From FEN-1139 sp038207155 (lineage in GTDB: Bacteria > Myxococcota_A > Polyangia > Polyangiales > Polyangiaceae), in NCBI GenBank assembly GCA_038207155.1, contig JBBRAB010000020.1, positions 12,821 through 76,820 on the forward strand: DNA of 64,000 nucleotides, read 5' to 3'. Under the pieces are notes generated by a model. The model saw nothing but the letters and a program-made list of their open reading frames with translations, was not told where the DNA came from and made no database searches. The position numbers and the translations under genes are program-made. Shown in pieces: positions 55,401 through 64,000 of the stretch; within the stretch, counting starts at the first letter, position 1; the number at the start of each line of letters is the position of its first letter.

Positions 55401-58400
55401 GTCTCAAGCACGTCGAGCTGACGCTCCAGAACCTGAACGAGATCCGTCCAATTCTGAGTCAAATCGTCAATTCGCTCGAGTCCGCGCAGCGCCACAAGGT
55501 TGCCGCCATCGGTCGCAAGTACCTCGCGGTACATGCGACCCGCCTTCTCGAGATCCCGAAGGCTCGTCTCATACAGCTGCCCCATGCGGAGCTTGTGCTT
55601 CGGAACCTGCTCGGAATCCCCGAGCGCCTGCACCTTCGCCGATAGAATCTCAACGACCTGAGATGCGTCCGACTGCGCCTCGTAGATTCGCTCCAAAGCG
55701 TCAAGCGCTGGCAGAAACAGCGCGTCCACCTCCAGCGCACGCCGGTAGTACACGATGCCGGCGTCGACCTGCCCCATGTTGCGTTCAAGCAACTCGCCCA
55801 TATCCACGAGAATGGCCTTGCGGTCATCACTCGCGACGGCAACGTTGAGCGCCGCTTGCAGCGTCTCACCAACGCGCTGCCAGTTGGCGGTGATGCGATG
55901 GTTCGCCGCCATGAGGCGAAGAACCTGCACGTTACTGGGGTCAAGCTGACGAACCTGCTCGTAGTAGCCCTGCGACCAATCCGGGCGCTGAAGATCCTGG
56001 CCGTACCACTTGCCCAGCCTCAAACACAACTGAATGCGCTTACGCGACTCGGTCTGCTCCTGAAGCCAGGAATTTGCCGTGGCAAGAAGCTCAGGCCAAC
56101 GACTCGTGCTCTGAGACATGCGCTCGAGGTAGCGCGCCGTCTCGTCGTCGCCGAAGTCCTCAGCAAACGCGTTGACCAGCGCGTCGAACGCTTGATTGCT
56201 GTCATCGAGCTTCTCCTCGAAGACACGTGCAATTCGACGCAGCAGGTCACCCTTCTCTTCAGCGCTTTCACGGGTCTCGAGTCGATTGAGGTAGAGCTCA
56301 ATTAGCGGCTCCCAACGCTCAGCCGCCGTGTGCAGCCGCTCAAGCGCTTCGAATGCACCGAAATGAGCCGCATCAACCTCCAGAATCCGATCGTAGGCTT
56401 CGACCGCCTGATCGTACTCGCCCACCTGGTCGCGCCATAGATCCGTGACTTCGAGCAACTCACGGATTTTCTCTTCCTCAATCGGGAACGCAGCGGCCCG
56501 ACGCATCTTGATGTCGATAACGTCGGTCCAGCGCTCATCAGCTCGATAGATACGCTCCAACTCCGCTAGGGCCTCAAAATCCCGACCGTCAACCTCCAGC
56601 AGGTGACGCCAAGCATCCGCCGCCTCAAACGGCTGCTCAAGCACGACGCCATAGGTCTTACCGAGCTCCCGGTAGGTGGCCACCAACTCGTCAGAGTCGA
56701 GCAAGCCCGCTGCGCGATCGATCATCGAATGCAGCGCCGTAACCAGCTCGCTCGCGTCAGCGCGCTTGCGCCAAATGGCCGTTACTGCGCGAAGCGCGGG
56801 AACATTCGCGAAATCGATATCAAGAGCGCGCTGCCAGGTCTCCAACGCCTCATCGTCGCGGTTCAACTGCTCGCTGAACAGTCGCGCCCGACGAGTCAGA
56901 ATACTCACTCGCTCTTCATCGCTGTCAGCGATGTCAAAATGCCGCTCGAGAACGTCGGTCAGCTCAGCCCACTGCGACTGATGCTGATAGAGATCTGCCA
57001 GCGCCCACAGTGCTTCGGAGTCCTCTCCCCGAAGATCAAGCACCCGCTTCCAGCCCTCGACCGCGTCGCTTAGATTGCCGAGCCGCTCGGACGCTAGACT
57101 TGCCAACTTGGCGCGAATCTCTGCTTCCTGAACGTCGCCAACCGCATTCTCTAGCTCGCGCTGATAGACACCACGAAGCAGCTCCCACTGCTCAGTTGCG
57201 GCGTAGATCCGACCGAGGGCACCAATGGCGTCTTCGTTGGTCGGCTCAAGTTCATCAAACACCCGACGATATGCCCGAACGGCATCCGGCGTCTGATTGA
57301 GTCGCTCATCGTAAACCTGACCTAAGCGTGTGTAGAACTCCACACGCTCGCGCTCGTCGGACTCGGAAACAGCACGCTGCTCGAGAACACCCGCTAGTTC
57401 CGGCCACTGCTCGAGACCGGTGTAAATTCGGTCGAGGTTCGCGAGGGCTTCGACCTCGCGCTCTACCACCGTCAAAACGTAACGATACGTTTCCTCAGCC
57501 TTCTGAACGTCCGCCAGTTCTTCCTCGAATACCCGAGCCAATCGCTTACCGATGGCCGACTGAACCTCAGGGGTACTGCCTTCGATTCCAAGAACGTCGG
57601 CGTACGCATTTGCGAGCTGCTCCCAGCCGCTGTCGAGGTTATTAGCCGCAAGTCGCTCAATTTCCTCGCCACAGCGCTCGTCGAGCGGGTGTTCCTTAAG
57701 GGCGCGAACGACCACTTGGAATGCCAGAACAGCGTCACCAAGCTTCTCCTCGGCATCCTCGGCGATGCGGTAGTACATCGCCAGTCGCTCTTCCGCACCG
57801 GTCGTGAGAACGAGCTGAGCCTCGTGAATCTTGAGGAGCTTTTCCCAATCGCTGTTGGCCTGATAGAGCGGCTCAAGGATCTCACAGACTTCCGTGAGCT
57901 TGAGGCCCTGAGCAAACAGGTCCTCAAGAGCGACAAGCGTCGCCTCGTGCTCCGGAGCCGCCGCGATTACCTCGCGGTAGGCCTCAATTGCCCCGTCCAA
58001 ATCGACAAGGCGATGCTGGCGCACCTGACCGAGACGGAACCGGAACTCGAGAATCTCCTCGGGGGTGTCGCCAATTTCAGATTCCCGAGAAAGGATCGTA
58101 GCAAGGTCCGCCCAGCGCTCGAGCTGAGAGAACAGTCGATCTAGAGACCGGACGGCGCTTTGGTTTTGCTCATCCAGCACCATGACCGCTCGGTAGCGCT
58201 CAACAGCACCCTCGATTTTCTCGAGCTGCACTTCGTAGACCTGAGCAACGCGTAAGCCCAGCTCAACCGCCTGCTCGGCGTTCTCGCCGAGTCGAGCCAA
58301 TTCGGAGTCATAGAGCGCAGCGACTTCCGCCCAGTTGTCGGTGACGGTCGCAAGGCGCTCAACCGAGGAAAGAGAATCCTCGTTGCTGATGTCGGTCCGG

Positions 58401-61400
58401 ACAGCACGCGCATACGATGTAAACGCATTGCGATGGTCACCAAGGCTTTCCTCGTAGAGGGCGGCGATCCGGTGAAGCAGCTCAACCTGGACGAAAGCAT
58501 CCGCGCCATGAGCAACCTGGACCTCAAGCACACTAATCAGGCGAGCCCACTCACCTGCGGCATCGTACACCGGCTCCAAAACGCCAGCAGCGGCAAGCGG
58601 AGCCAGAGTGCCGTTCTTGATTCCTTCGAGTGACTCGAGAGTGGGAACGTGGTCCGGTTGGGTGGAGAGGATGTCGCGATACAGCTCAACCGCGCGCTCG
58701 ATGTCCTCTAGGCGCTTCTCGAAGAGTTCCGCAATTCGATACTGGAAGGCAACGGCCTCAATGGCGTCGACTGTCAGCTCTGCCTCATGCATCAGAACGC
58801 TGAGCAGCTCCTGCCAGTTTTCAGCGGCCTGATACAGCACATCAAGTCGACCCAGTGCCTCGACATCATCCGGGTCGAGCTCAAGGACCCGTTGGTACGT
58901 ATCAATCGCACGACGGACGTCACCCAGTTCACGCTCGTAGACAGCGCCAACCTGATAGAAGATCAGTTTCTTCTCATCGGGATCGACGACCAGATCGGCT
59001 TTGCGGGAGTAGACTCCCAACAATTCCTCCCAGCGCGAAAGCCCTAGGTACAGCCCAATTAACGCGTCAACGCTCTTGAGATCCTCCGAGTCAATCTCAA
59101 GAACCTTCTGATAGACGCCGATCGCGGATTCCTTGCGGTCAAGAATGTCCTCTTCGATGCGAGCGGCTTCGTAGAGCGCGCCCTTCTGGTCATCGAGCAC
59201 ATCAAGCATCTCCGCCTTTCGCTGCAAAATCAGCGACATGTCGGAGAAACGCTCGGTCATCTGGAACAGTGATTGGAGCGATTCCGCGGCAGAGAGGTTC
59301 GTTGGGTCGATCGAGAGCACCTTGCGGTACAGCTCAATCGCCTTATCGACGTTCTGGACGTCGTTCTCGTAGACCCTCGCCGCAGCCGTAATCAGCTGAG
59401 CCGCCAGGTCGGGCTCAGGCTGCGCGCTACCAAGTGACTCGAACACGTTCGCCAGGTCGTTGAACCGACCTAGCACTCGCGCAAGCCGATCGAGACCAAG
59501 CGAAGCGTCCTCGCTCGACGGGTCCACCGTCAACGCGCGAGCCAGCGTATCGAATGCCGAATTGATGTCACCGGCAGCGTCCTCGTAGAGGGCAGCAATC
59601 TGCTGAAGCAACTCGACTTTGCGCGCCAAATCATCAGCGCGTCGCACCTGAACCTCGTGCACCCCGATCAGCTTGCGGAAATCCCCCTGCTCTCGATAGA
59701 ACGGCTCAAGTATTTCGGCAATCTGGAGTTCAAACTCCGGAGCTGCACCGAGGCGTTCAAGCGCACCGAGCGCTGCGGTATTAGACGGGTCGCGTTCCGT
59801 GACCTGACGGTAGCCTTCGATCGCAGCCTCGGGCTGCCCCATCTCGACCTCCCGCAGGGCAGCGAGACGCAGCATGATTTCGAGCTGAGCTTCGTCTGAG
59901 TCAACCAGCGCTAGCTGCGTCTCCAGGTTCTCCGACAGCTCCTGCCACAACCGCTGACGCGAAAACAGGCCGTCCAATGCGGCGAGAGCACCCGAACTTG
60001 ACGGATCAAGGGAAAGTACCTCGCGATAGGCGGCTATCGCCTCCTCGGGCTTTCCCAGCCGCTCCTCGTAAACCGCTGCCATTTGCCCAAACAGGGACTC
60101 TCGCAAGTCCACGTCATCTGCTAGTTCGATGCGTCGGCGGAACACCTGAACCAGCTCGGTCCAGTGCTCAGTGCGGCGATAGAGGGAATCCATCGCCTGC
60201 AGCGCGCCTGCGTCCGCCGCATCAATACCAAGGACCTTCTCGTATGCGGCCGCAGCTTGCTCGACGCGCGCCTGGCGCTCTTCGATGGCGGCGAGCCGCA
60301 TCCAATACTCGCGAGCGAGTTCGGGCAGCTTAAGTCCCCCCGCAACCTCCGCGTAGATGGCTGAAAGCCGATCGAGCGCGCCGGCCTGCTCAGCGTAGGA
60401 CTCGAGTTCTTCACGCGTCTCTGACTGTGTCGGATCCAGCCGAAGGGCACGAGCTTGCGCCTCGACCGCACGCTCCAGATGCCCGAGCTGAGTGCCCGCA
60501 ACACCGGCGACCTTACGCAGTAGCTCGACACCCCTGGCGGCATCGCTTGCACCCGAGGCAAGGATTTCGAGGGCCCCGATCAGCTTCTCCCAGTCGCTCC
60601 GATTCTCGTAAATACCCTCGAGCGTCGCTGCAGCTTCCTCACGTAAGGTGCCCGAGGCGAGCAGGCCCTCAAGCGCGAGGCGAGCCCCTTCATGCTCGGG
60701 CTCAATGAACAAGATCTCGCGGAAGTTCGTGAGAGCGTCGGCCTCCGCTTCCAGTTTGCTGAGCTGTACTTCCGCGAGTCGGAACTTTAGGTCAATCAGC
60801 GTCGGTTCGTCGACGTCCAGCTCGATTCGCTGACTAAGAACCTCAGCGTAGGAAGCCCACGCCTTACTCTGTTGATAGAGTCGATCCAACGCCTCCAGAG
60901 CGCGCCCGTCGCCCGGGTTCTCCGAGAGTATCGTTTGATAGGTTTCGACTGCCGCGCTGATGTCGGCGAGTCGCTCCTCGTACAGACGAGCGACCTCGTA
61001 CCGAACCAGCTTTCGGTCGTCACTTGCATCGAGAAGCTCAAGCTTTCGCGCGTAAACGTCCAGCAAATCGCGCCAGCGCTCAGCCCGTTGATAGAGACGC
61101 TCGAGGGCGTCCAGAGCCTCCGCGTTCTCGGGCTCTGCATCGTGTACCGCGCGATACTCTGTCAGCGCAGCTTCAAGCTCTTGGAGTTCCTCAACAAGGA
61201 CTCGGCCGAGCTGCAATCTGAGCGAGGAGGCGTCGGCGACGTCAACCGAAGAGATAGCCGTACGATAGGCAGTAACGACTTCAGCCCAACGCCCCGTCGA
61301 CTTGGCGATGCGATTGAGGTCTGTCTGGCATTCCGTCTCGAGCGGGAATAGCGAAAATGCCTCTACAAATCGCTCGAACGCGCGAACCTTGTCACCGACG

Positions 61401-62455
61401 CGTCCGTCATAGAGCGCCGCAACTTCACGGAGCAATGCAAGCCGCGCATTAGGCTCATCGATGTGAACAAGCTTTACCTCGATCACGGAAGCAAGCCCCT
61501 TGGCATTGTTTCCCTCGGAGTAAATCGGCACGAGACGTTCGGCCGCAGCTAGATTCGTCTCGTCAAGCTGCAGAACTTTTTCGTACGCCCGCGCAGCGCG
61601 GTCGCTCTTGCCCTTCTGCGTCATCCACAGTTCGGCAATCTTCATCAGCATCGCAATGCGCTGACCGACGTCCTGTGTCTTGGTCTCGTTGGTCTCGAGA
61701 ACACGGATGAACTCGTCCCACTTACCGGAATCAGCGTAGAAGACCTCTAGATCGTCCCAACGTCCAAGCGCGACATATCGCTTCTTGAGCTGCTCCTGCG
61801 CCCGACGATCATCAGGAACAAGAATTAACAAACTCCGATAAGCCTCCACCGCTCGGACGTCATCATTGAGACGGTCCCCGGCGATCTGTCCAAGCTTGTT
61901 GAGGATCTGGATCTTTTCCTGCGTGTCGTACGTGAGCTCCGCAAGTCGCTCGAGAACGCCGGCCAACTTCTCGTAATCACGAGCACGTTCATAGAGCTGT
62001 GAAAGGGCGTTTAGCGCTTCCAGGTCGACCGCGTCTGACTCGACAACTTCTGCCCAGAGCGCGACGCAAACCTCAGGCTTCTTGACACGCTCAGTCGCGA
62101 GCCGCGCGATGTCCTTGAACGCCGCCGAGCGGTCAGGTCCGGCTTCAAGCGTGCGCGCCTGCGCCACATTGAGTCCGATCAGTTTCTCCCAATCGCGACG
62201 CTTCTCATACATCTGACGCAAGTAGTCGATCGCGAGCGGGTTGAGCGGATCAACCTCAACGACCTTCTCATACGCACGCACTGCCTCAGCCTGATTCTGG
62301 AATTTGTTGGCGTAAAGATCAGCAGCCCGCAAATATGCTTCAATCCGCTCTTCTGCGTCAACGAGCTCGTCCCCTAGAGCAATTAGCGTCTTGACGGCCT
62401 CGTTGAGCTTCTTGGCCTGTTCTTGCGAAGCAAGCTGCTCACGAAGTACGGCCAC
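52439..62455 (-). CDS. Giant tetratricopeptide-repeat protein, 5' end missing at an assembly junction
   Basis: At least 3,338 residues. From the N-terminus to about residue 2,950 it is uninterrupted TPR-like sequence: a unit of about 37 residues in pairs, for example W-x-x-L-x-x-V and A-x-x-x-Y-x-x-V-L-x-x-D-P, roughly 75-80 repeats by length. The last about 390 residues are not TPR: a beta-containing domain with PELYVRSDLPVSIVAAQT and LAFICGKHLASYRTDGYIR (around 3,178-3,198), which resembles an M48-type metallopeptidase fold whose HExxH zinc motif is lost. The frame is open upstream of the GTG at 62455 through an EAV-repeat stretch, so the true start lies beyond the junction. Probably a scaffold; no signal peptide is visible. 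Confidence 0.85.
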   Translation of the reverse strand: MAVLREQLASQEQAKKLNEAVKTLIALGDELVDAEERIEAYLRAADLYANKFQNQAEAVRAYEKVVEVDPLNPLAIDYLRQMYEKRRDWEKLIGLNVAQARTLEAGPDRSAAFKDIARLATERVKKPEVCVALWAEVVESDAVDLEALNALSQLYERARDYEKLAGVLERLAELTYDTQEKIQILNKLGQIAGDRLNDDVRAVEAYRSLLILVPDDRRAQEQLKKRYVALGRWDDLEVFYADSGKWDEFIRVLETNETKTQDVGQRIAMLMKIAELWMTQKGKSDRAARAYEKVLQLDETNLAAAERLVPIYSEGNNAKGLASVIEVKLVHIDEPNARLALLREVAALYDGRVGDKVRAFERFVEAFSLFPLETECQTDLNRIAKSTGRWAEVVTAYRTAISSVDVADASSLRLQLGRVLVEELQELEAALTEYRAVHDAEPENAEALDALERLYQRAERWRDLLDVYARKLELLDASDDRKLVRYEVARLYEERLADISAAVETYQTILSENPGDGRALEALDRLYQQSKAWASYAEVLSQRIELDVDEPTLIDLKFRLAEVQLSKLEAEADALTNFREILFIEPEHEGARLALEGLLASGTLREEAAATLEGIYENRSDWEKLIGALEILASGASDAARGVELLRKVAGVAGTQLGHLERAVEAQARALRLDPTQSETREELESYAEQAGALDRLSAIYAEVAGGLKLPELAREYWMRLAAIEERQARVEQAAAAYEKVLGIDAADAGALQAMDSLYRRTEHWTELVQVFRRRIELADDVDLRESLFGQMAAVYEERLGKPEEAIAAYREVLSLDPSSSGALAALDGLFSRQRLWQELSENLETQLALVDSDEAQLEIMLRLAALREVEMGQPEAAIEGYRQVTERDPSNTAALGALERLGAAPEFELQIAEILEPFYREQGDFRKLIGVHEVQVRRADDLARKVELLQQIAALYEDAAGDINSAFDTLARALTVDPSSEDASLGLDRLARVLGRFNDLANVFESLGSAQPEPDLAAQLITAAARVYENDVQNVDKAIELYRKVLSIDPTNLSAAESLQSLFQMTERFSDMSLILQRKAEMLDVLDDQKGALYEAARIEEDILDRKESAIGVYQKVLEIDSEDLKSVDALIGLYLGLSRWEELLGVYSRKADLVVDPDEKKLIFYQVGAVYERELGDVRRAIDTYQRVLELDPDDVEALGRLDVLYQAAENWQELLSVLMHEAELTVDAIEAVAFQYRIAELFEKRLEDIERAVELYRDILSTQPDHVPTLESLEGIKNGTLAPLAAAGVLEPVYDAAGEWARLISVLEVQVAHGADAFVQVELLHRIAALYEESLGDHRNAFTSYARAVRTDISNEDSLSSVERLATVTDNWAEVAALYDSELARLGENAEQAVELGLRVAQVYEVQLEKIEGAVERYRAVMVLDEQNQSAVRSLDRLFSQLERWADLATILSRESEIGDTPEEILEFRFRLGQVRQHRLVDLDGAIEAYREVIAAAPEHEATLVALEDLFAQGLKLTEVCEILEPLYQANSDWEKLLKIHEAQLVLTTGAEERLAMYYRIAEDAEEKLGDAVLAFQVVVRALKEHPLDERCGEEIERLAANNLDSGWEQLANAYADVLGIEGSTPEVQSAIGKRLARVFEEELADVQKAEETYRYVLTVVEREVEALANLDRIYTGLEQWPELAGVLEQRAVSESDERERVEFYTRLGQVYDERLNQTPDAVRAYRRVFDELEPTNEDAIGALGRIYAATEQWELLRGVYQRELENAVGDVQEAEIRAKLASLASERLGNLSDAVEGWKRVLDLRGEDSEALWALADLYQHQSQWAELTDVLERHFDIADSDEERVSILTRRARLFSEQLNRDDEALETWQRALDIDFANVPALRAVTAIWRKRADASELVTALHSMIDRAAGLLDSDELVATYRELGKTYGVVLEQPFEAADAWRHLLEVDGRDFEALAELERIYRADERWTDVIDIKMRRAAAFPIEEEKIRELLEVTDLWRDQVGEYDQAVEAYDRILEVDAAHFGAFEALERLHTAAERWEPLIELYLNRLETRESAEEKGDLLRRIARVFEEKLDDSNQAFDALVNAFAEDFGDDETARYLERMSQSTSRWPELLATANSWLQEQTESRKRIQLCLRLGKWYGQDLQRPDWSQGYYEQVRQLDPSNVQVLRLMAANHRITANWQRVGETLQAALNVAVASDDRKAILVDMGELLERNMGQVDAGIVYYRRALEVDALFLPALDALERIYEAQSDASQVVEILSAKVQALGDSEQVPKHKLRMGQLYETSLRDLEKAGRMYREVLATDGGNLVALRGLERIDDLTQNWTDLVQVLERQLDVLETERERVEVLLKLAGVLEDQFLKAETAAQRLEAVLEIDPTEERAYVALARCYRRLKQWLDLVNTYERHIAEIANQATKVELYGQIAQVFSEEVGDVDRAIDAYQNIVDIDDTNIVALDALSKLHEKQGDTSRAIDAMTRVADLTVDGKQRVEMYYRIGRSLEEKLGDRAQAQERLEMALDLDPSHLLTLAALRTIAVDEADWARAERYLDQEQANTQAPRARAKLLVELGKLRDDQLSEHESAVEAYELAMQSDEDCEDAALPLVEEYVRTERWVQAEPLAEMLVRKAKNKDRSEQQMLQKLLGKVLAALGHADKALKAYQASHQLDLTDQEAIRGIADCGFVLQDWPTALSNYQKVLTALGEDELEARTDTYFRLGCIKREQAQARQAINNFEKALALNGEHRPTLDALVDIYAKSNDWKQVAAYKRQILDSIYEGDERLALLSEIGDVWADREKNWSKAIEALEEALDLRPNDHVLLHKLLKLYQSAGDWQKMVDVLQRIGDLESRPEVKSRYLFTQGQLYRDVDKLNDSDRALELFNESLDLNPSYLEAFARIEKIRTQTKDWKRLERDYRKMLHRIAGKGDTKLEYQLWHALGLIYRDRMQQVGESIEAFKMASAMRPENVTEREILVELYENSERWDDAIAEQRRVVAAEPSKAESYRTLYRLFLHKRSYDEAWCVASVLSFLGEADADEARFYSEWKPEEGILKFRGGLTSELWSRHLTHPDAGGHLSRIFELLTPAALKAKNAELRMSGKLPVTEARFKQDPQTSTVTFARTFGFVAQVLGIACPELYVRSDLPVSIVAAQTDPPSSFAGQGVLAGYQPQDLAFICGKHLASYRTDGYIRNLFQTQSELTTMFFAGVVIAAPNTPLPPELANNVKLSAQALMRFMQPVEMEHLRVTVKRWMADGSTANIKRWGIGMELTAARAGLLVSGDLDIARRILGAEQALPGDMTPAEKMTELLVFAVSEDYSALRRGLGVAIEVEG

Positions 62456-62502
62456 TCGGGCTGCGTCCTCAACTCGAACCGGAGCAACTTCGTCTTCTGA
62501 GG

Positions 62503-62552
62503 CCTCGACAGCCTCGACAGCCTCGACAGCCTCGACAGCCTCGACAGCCTCG
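62503..62552. repeat. Tandem 9-bp repeat at the probable assembly junction
   Basis: Five perfect copies of CCTCGACAG (62503-62547) and a partial sixth. On the minus strand, in the TPR frame, it encodes repeated Glu-Ala-Val. Immediately to its right the sequence changes to high-GC, actinobacterial-type genes. A short perfect repeat is a typical place for an assembler to join unrelated contigs. Confidence 0.9.
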
Positions 62553-62577
62553 CGACCGCTACCGGCACCCAGACCCC

Positions 62578-63003
62578 GTGCTGCCCCTCGAGATCCTGAC
62601 CGCCGGGCTCGTCCTGGTGCTGCCGCTGGCCGCCATCGCGGTCCGCCGTCGTCTGCTGTCCCGGTCCGGAGGCGCCATCGAGCTCTCGCTCCGGCTCAAG
62701 CCGAGGAGCCAGGGCCGCGGCTGGGTCCTCGGCGTCGGCCGCTTCGTGGGCGACGACCTGCAGTGGTTCCGGGTCTTCAGCCTGGCGCACCGCCCCCGCC
62801 GTACGCTCTCGCGCCGTGACCTGCAGGTCGCCGGCCGGCGGTCCCCGAAGGGGCCGGAGTCGATGTCGCTGCTGAAGGGTGCCGAGGTCGTCGAGCTGAG
62901 GTCGGGCGGGACGACCGTCGAAGTGGCCCTGGACCGGGCGGCCCTGACCGGGCTGCTGGCCTGGCTGGAGGCCAGGCCACCCGGCGCCACCCTGCCGCGC
63001 TGA
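62578..63003 (+). CDS. DUF2550 membrane protein (actinobacterial family)
   Basis: 141 residues from a GTG. N-terminal transmembrane helix (LTAGLVLVLPLAAIAV), then RRRLLSRSGGAIELSLRL, GRGWVLGVGRFVGDDLQWFR and FSLAHRPRRTLSRRDLQV, matching DUF2550, a family known almost only from Actinobacteria, usually next to ATP synthase genes and a cobalamin adenosyltransferase. The latter is indeed the next gene. Function unknown. Codon use and GC are clearly higher than in the rest of the window. Confidence 0.85.
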   Translation: MLPLEILTAGLVLVLPLAAIAVRRRLLSRSGGAIELSLRLKPRSQGRGWVLGVGRFVGDDLQWFRVFSLAHRPRRTLSRRDLQVAGRRSPKGPESMSLLKGAEVVELRSGGTTVEVALDRAALTGLLAWLEARPPGATLPR

Positions 63004-63018
63004 TCCCGCCGCTGTCGG

Positions 63019-63591
63019 CTAGCGCTCGCCGCCGGGCTTCCACAGCACGTCACCGTCAGGGTTCGCGACCCGGGACAGGATGAACAGCAGGTCCGAGAGC
63101 CGGTTGAGGTAGAGCGCCGGCTCCTTGTTGGTGCTTGCCGGCTGGTCCTCCAGCAGCGCCCACACCGACCGCTCCGCCCGCCGTACGACGGTCCGGGCGA
63201 CGTGCAGCAGGGCGGCCCCTGGTGTGCCGCCCGGCAGGATGAAGCTCGACAGCTTCTCCAGCCGGTCGTTGTAGGTGTCACAGGCCTGCTCGAGCCGCTC
63301 GGTGTAGGCCGGCAGGACGCGTAGGGGCGGGTACTCCGGCGCCTCGACGACCGGGGTGCACAGGTCGGCACCGACGTCGAACAGGTCGTTCTGGACCCGG
63401 CGCAGCAGGGTGACCAGCTCGGCTGGGAGCTCACCGAGCGCGATCGCCGTCCCGAGGGCGCTGTTGGCCTCGTCCACGTCGGCGTACGCGGTCAGCCGGA
63501 CGTCGGTCTTGCGTACCCGGGTCATGTCGCCCAGGGAGGTGGTCCCCTCGTCGCCGGTCTTGGTGTAGATGCGGGTCAGGTGCACGGCCAT
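63019..63591 (-). CDS. ATP:cob(I)alamin adenosyltransferase, PduO type
   Basis: 190 residues from the ATG at 63591. PduO-type motifs: RIYTKTGDEGTTSLGDMTRV, AYADVDEANSALGTAI, FILPGG, HVARTVVRRAERSV and LNRLSDLLFILSRVAN; the ATP-binding and cobalamin residues are present. It converts cob(I)alamin and ATP to adenosylcobalamin. It is convergent with DUF2550, the gene order seen in many actinobacterial genomes, supporting an actinobacterial origin of this end. An upstream in-frame extension to 63816 lacks family sequence and is rejected. Confidence 0.95.
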   Translation of the reverse strand: MAVHLTRIYTKTGDEGTTSLGDMTRVRKTDVRLTAYADVDEANSALGTAIALGELPAELVTLLRRVQNDLFDVGADLCTPVVEAPEYPPLRVLPAYTERLEQACDTYNDRLEKLSSFILPGGTPGAALLHVARTVVRRAERSVWALLEDQPASTNKEPALYLNRLSDLLFILSRVANPDGDVLWKPGGER

Positions 63592-63628
63592 GGCCCGCAG
63601 CGTAGGGGCCGACCGGCTGGTCGGCCGG

Positions 63629-64000
63629 TCAGCCGCAGACCGGGGCCCCGCACAGCACCGGATCGACGGGCCCCCGGTAGCGCGGCCGGTCCAGGTTGCC
63701 GTCGCCGTCCAGGACCTGCAGGCGGTCGACGGTCGTCCCGGCGACGCGTGGCAGTAGGGCGCTGCCGTTGGCGTCGCTGCGCCCGCTGGCGACCGGCAGG
63801 AAGGCGGTGGTGGCATCGGGGGAGTACGAGACCTGCCCCACGCCGGGCCGGGGGACGACCACCAGCAGGTCGCTGGTGAAGGTCGGGGCGATCCGCAGGA
63901 CGAAGGCGAGGACCGCTGGGCTGCCGGGGCTGATGCGCCAGCGGGCGAACACCGGCGCGGCGGTCCGGTCCTTTGCGTAGCTCACGTCGTAGGAGACCGG
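63629..64000 (-). CDS. Uncharacterised protein, 5' part beyond window
   Basis: The 3' about 120 codons of a gene running off the right edge. The visible part has a beta-rich character, with PVFARWRISPGSPAVLAFVL and VAGTTVDRLQVLDGDGNLD, and ends in two close cysteines (VLCGAPVCG). The frame stays open to the window edge (SYDVSYAKDR), so the GTG at 63985 is not its start. High GC as in its two neighbours. No family recognised. Confidence 0.6.
   Translation of the reverse strand, partial: PVSYDVSYAKDRTAAPVFARWRISPGSPAVLAFVLRIAPTFTSDLLVVVPRPGVGQVSYSPDATTAFLPVASGRSDANGSALLPRVAGTTVDRLQVLDGDGNLDRPRYRGPVDPVLCGAPVCG

Noticed and set aside
62503..62552. Short tandem repeats considered as a CRISPR-like array
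   Set aside because: The unit is only 9 bp with no spacers and it codes for Glu-Ala-Val in frame.

Overview
The window is most likely a contig from a myxobacterium-like (Myxococcota) genome. The inference rests on content: moderately high GC, two eukaryotic-like Ser/Thr kinases, an FHA plus sigma-54 activator, a MopE-type metal-binding motif, many secreted lipoproteins and outer-membrane barrels, and one TPR protein of more than 3,300 residues. No rRNA or taxonomic marker is present to fix the rank. The last 1.45 kb (about 62,550-64,000) looks different: higher GC, and an actinobacterial pair of genes (DUF2550 and PduO-type cobalamin adenosyltransferase). The change falls exactly on a 9-bp tandem repeat, so I read it as a probable assembly chimera and not as biology.

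Layout. 1-5 kb: the translation/transcription operon rimP-nusA-ylxR-infB on the minus strand, with a recognisable promoter and a very early leader terminator, then a phosphoglycerate-dehydrogenase-like gene. 5-16 kb: a methyltransferase, a Ser/Thr kinase with a downstream membrane protein, an XPB-type helicase-associated protein lacking a motor, an HD phosphohydrolase, a porin, a TerB-like protein and the ribosome-assembly GTPase EngB. 16.9-25.8 kb: tRNA-Val, two tandem Bor-type lipoproteins, an outer-membrane barrel, a membrane sulfatase-fold enzyme with a MopE motif, XerC/D, an ABC-2 permease and a homoserine-kinase-like enzyme. 26-37.7 kb: hflX, a fabH-type ketosynthase, typA, an XRE-cupin regulator, small lipoproteins, a patatin, nadB and etfB-etfA.

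37.8-52 kb: tRNA-Pro with its own promoter and terminator, an orphan receiver-XRE response regulator, tRNA-Met(CAT), tatD with a DsbD-like lipoprotein, a zinc-ribbon Ser/Thr kinase, a zinc-ribbon coiled-coil protein, a second CAT tRNA (probably Ile2), an FGE-fold secreted protein, uvrA, a DksA-type protein, an AmiC-type amidase and an FHA/sigma-54 activator divergent from an outer-membrane protein. 52.4-62.5 kb is one minus-strand TPR gene whose 5' end is lost at the junction.

Most genes are housekeeping or envelope functions. No CRISPR array, prophage, transposase or biosynthetic cluster is visible. The parts least explained by known families are the giant TPR protein with its non-TPR C-terminal domain, the receiver-XRE regulator beside a 660-bp gene-free stretch, the sulfatase-MopE fusion, the chromo/Tudor-barrel-like lipoprotein and the non-coding block upstream of the rimP operon.
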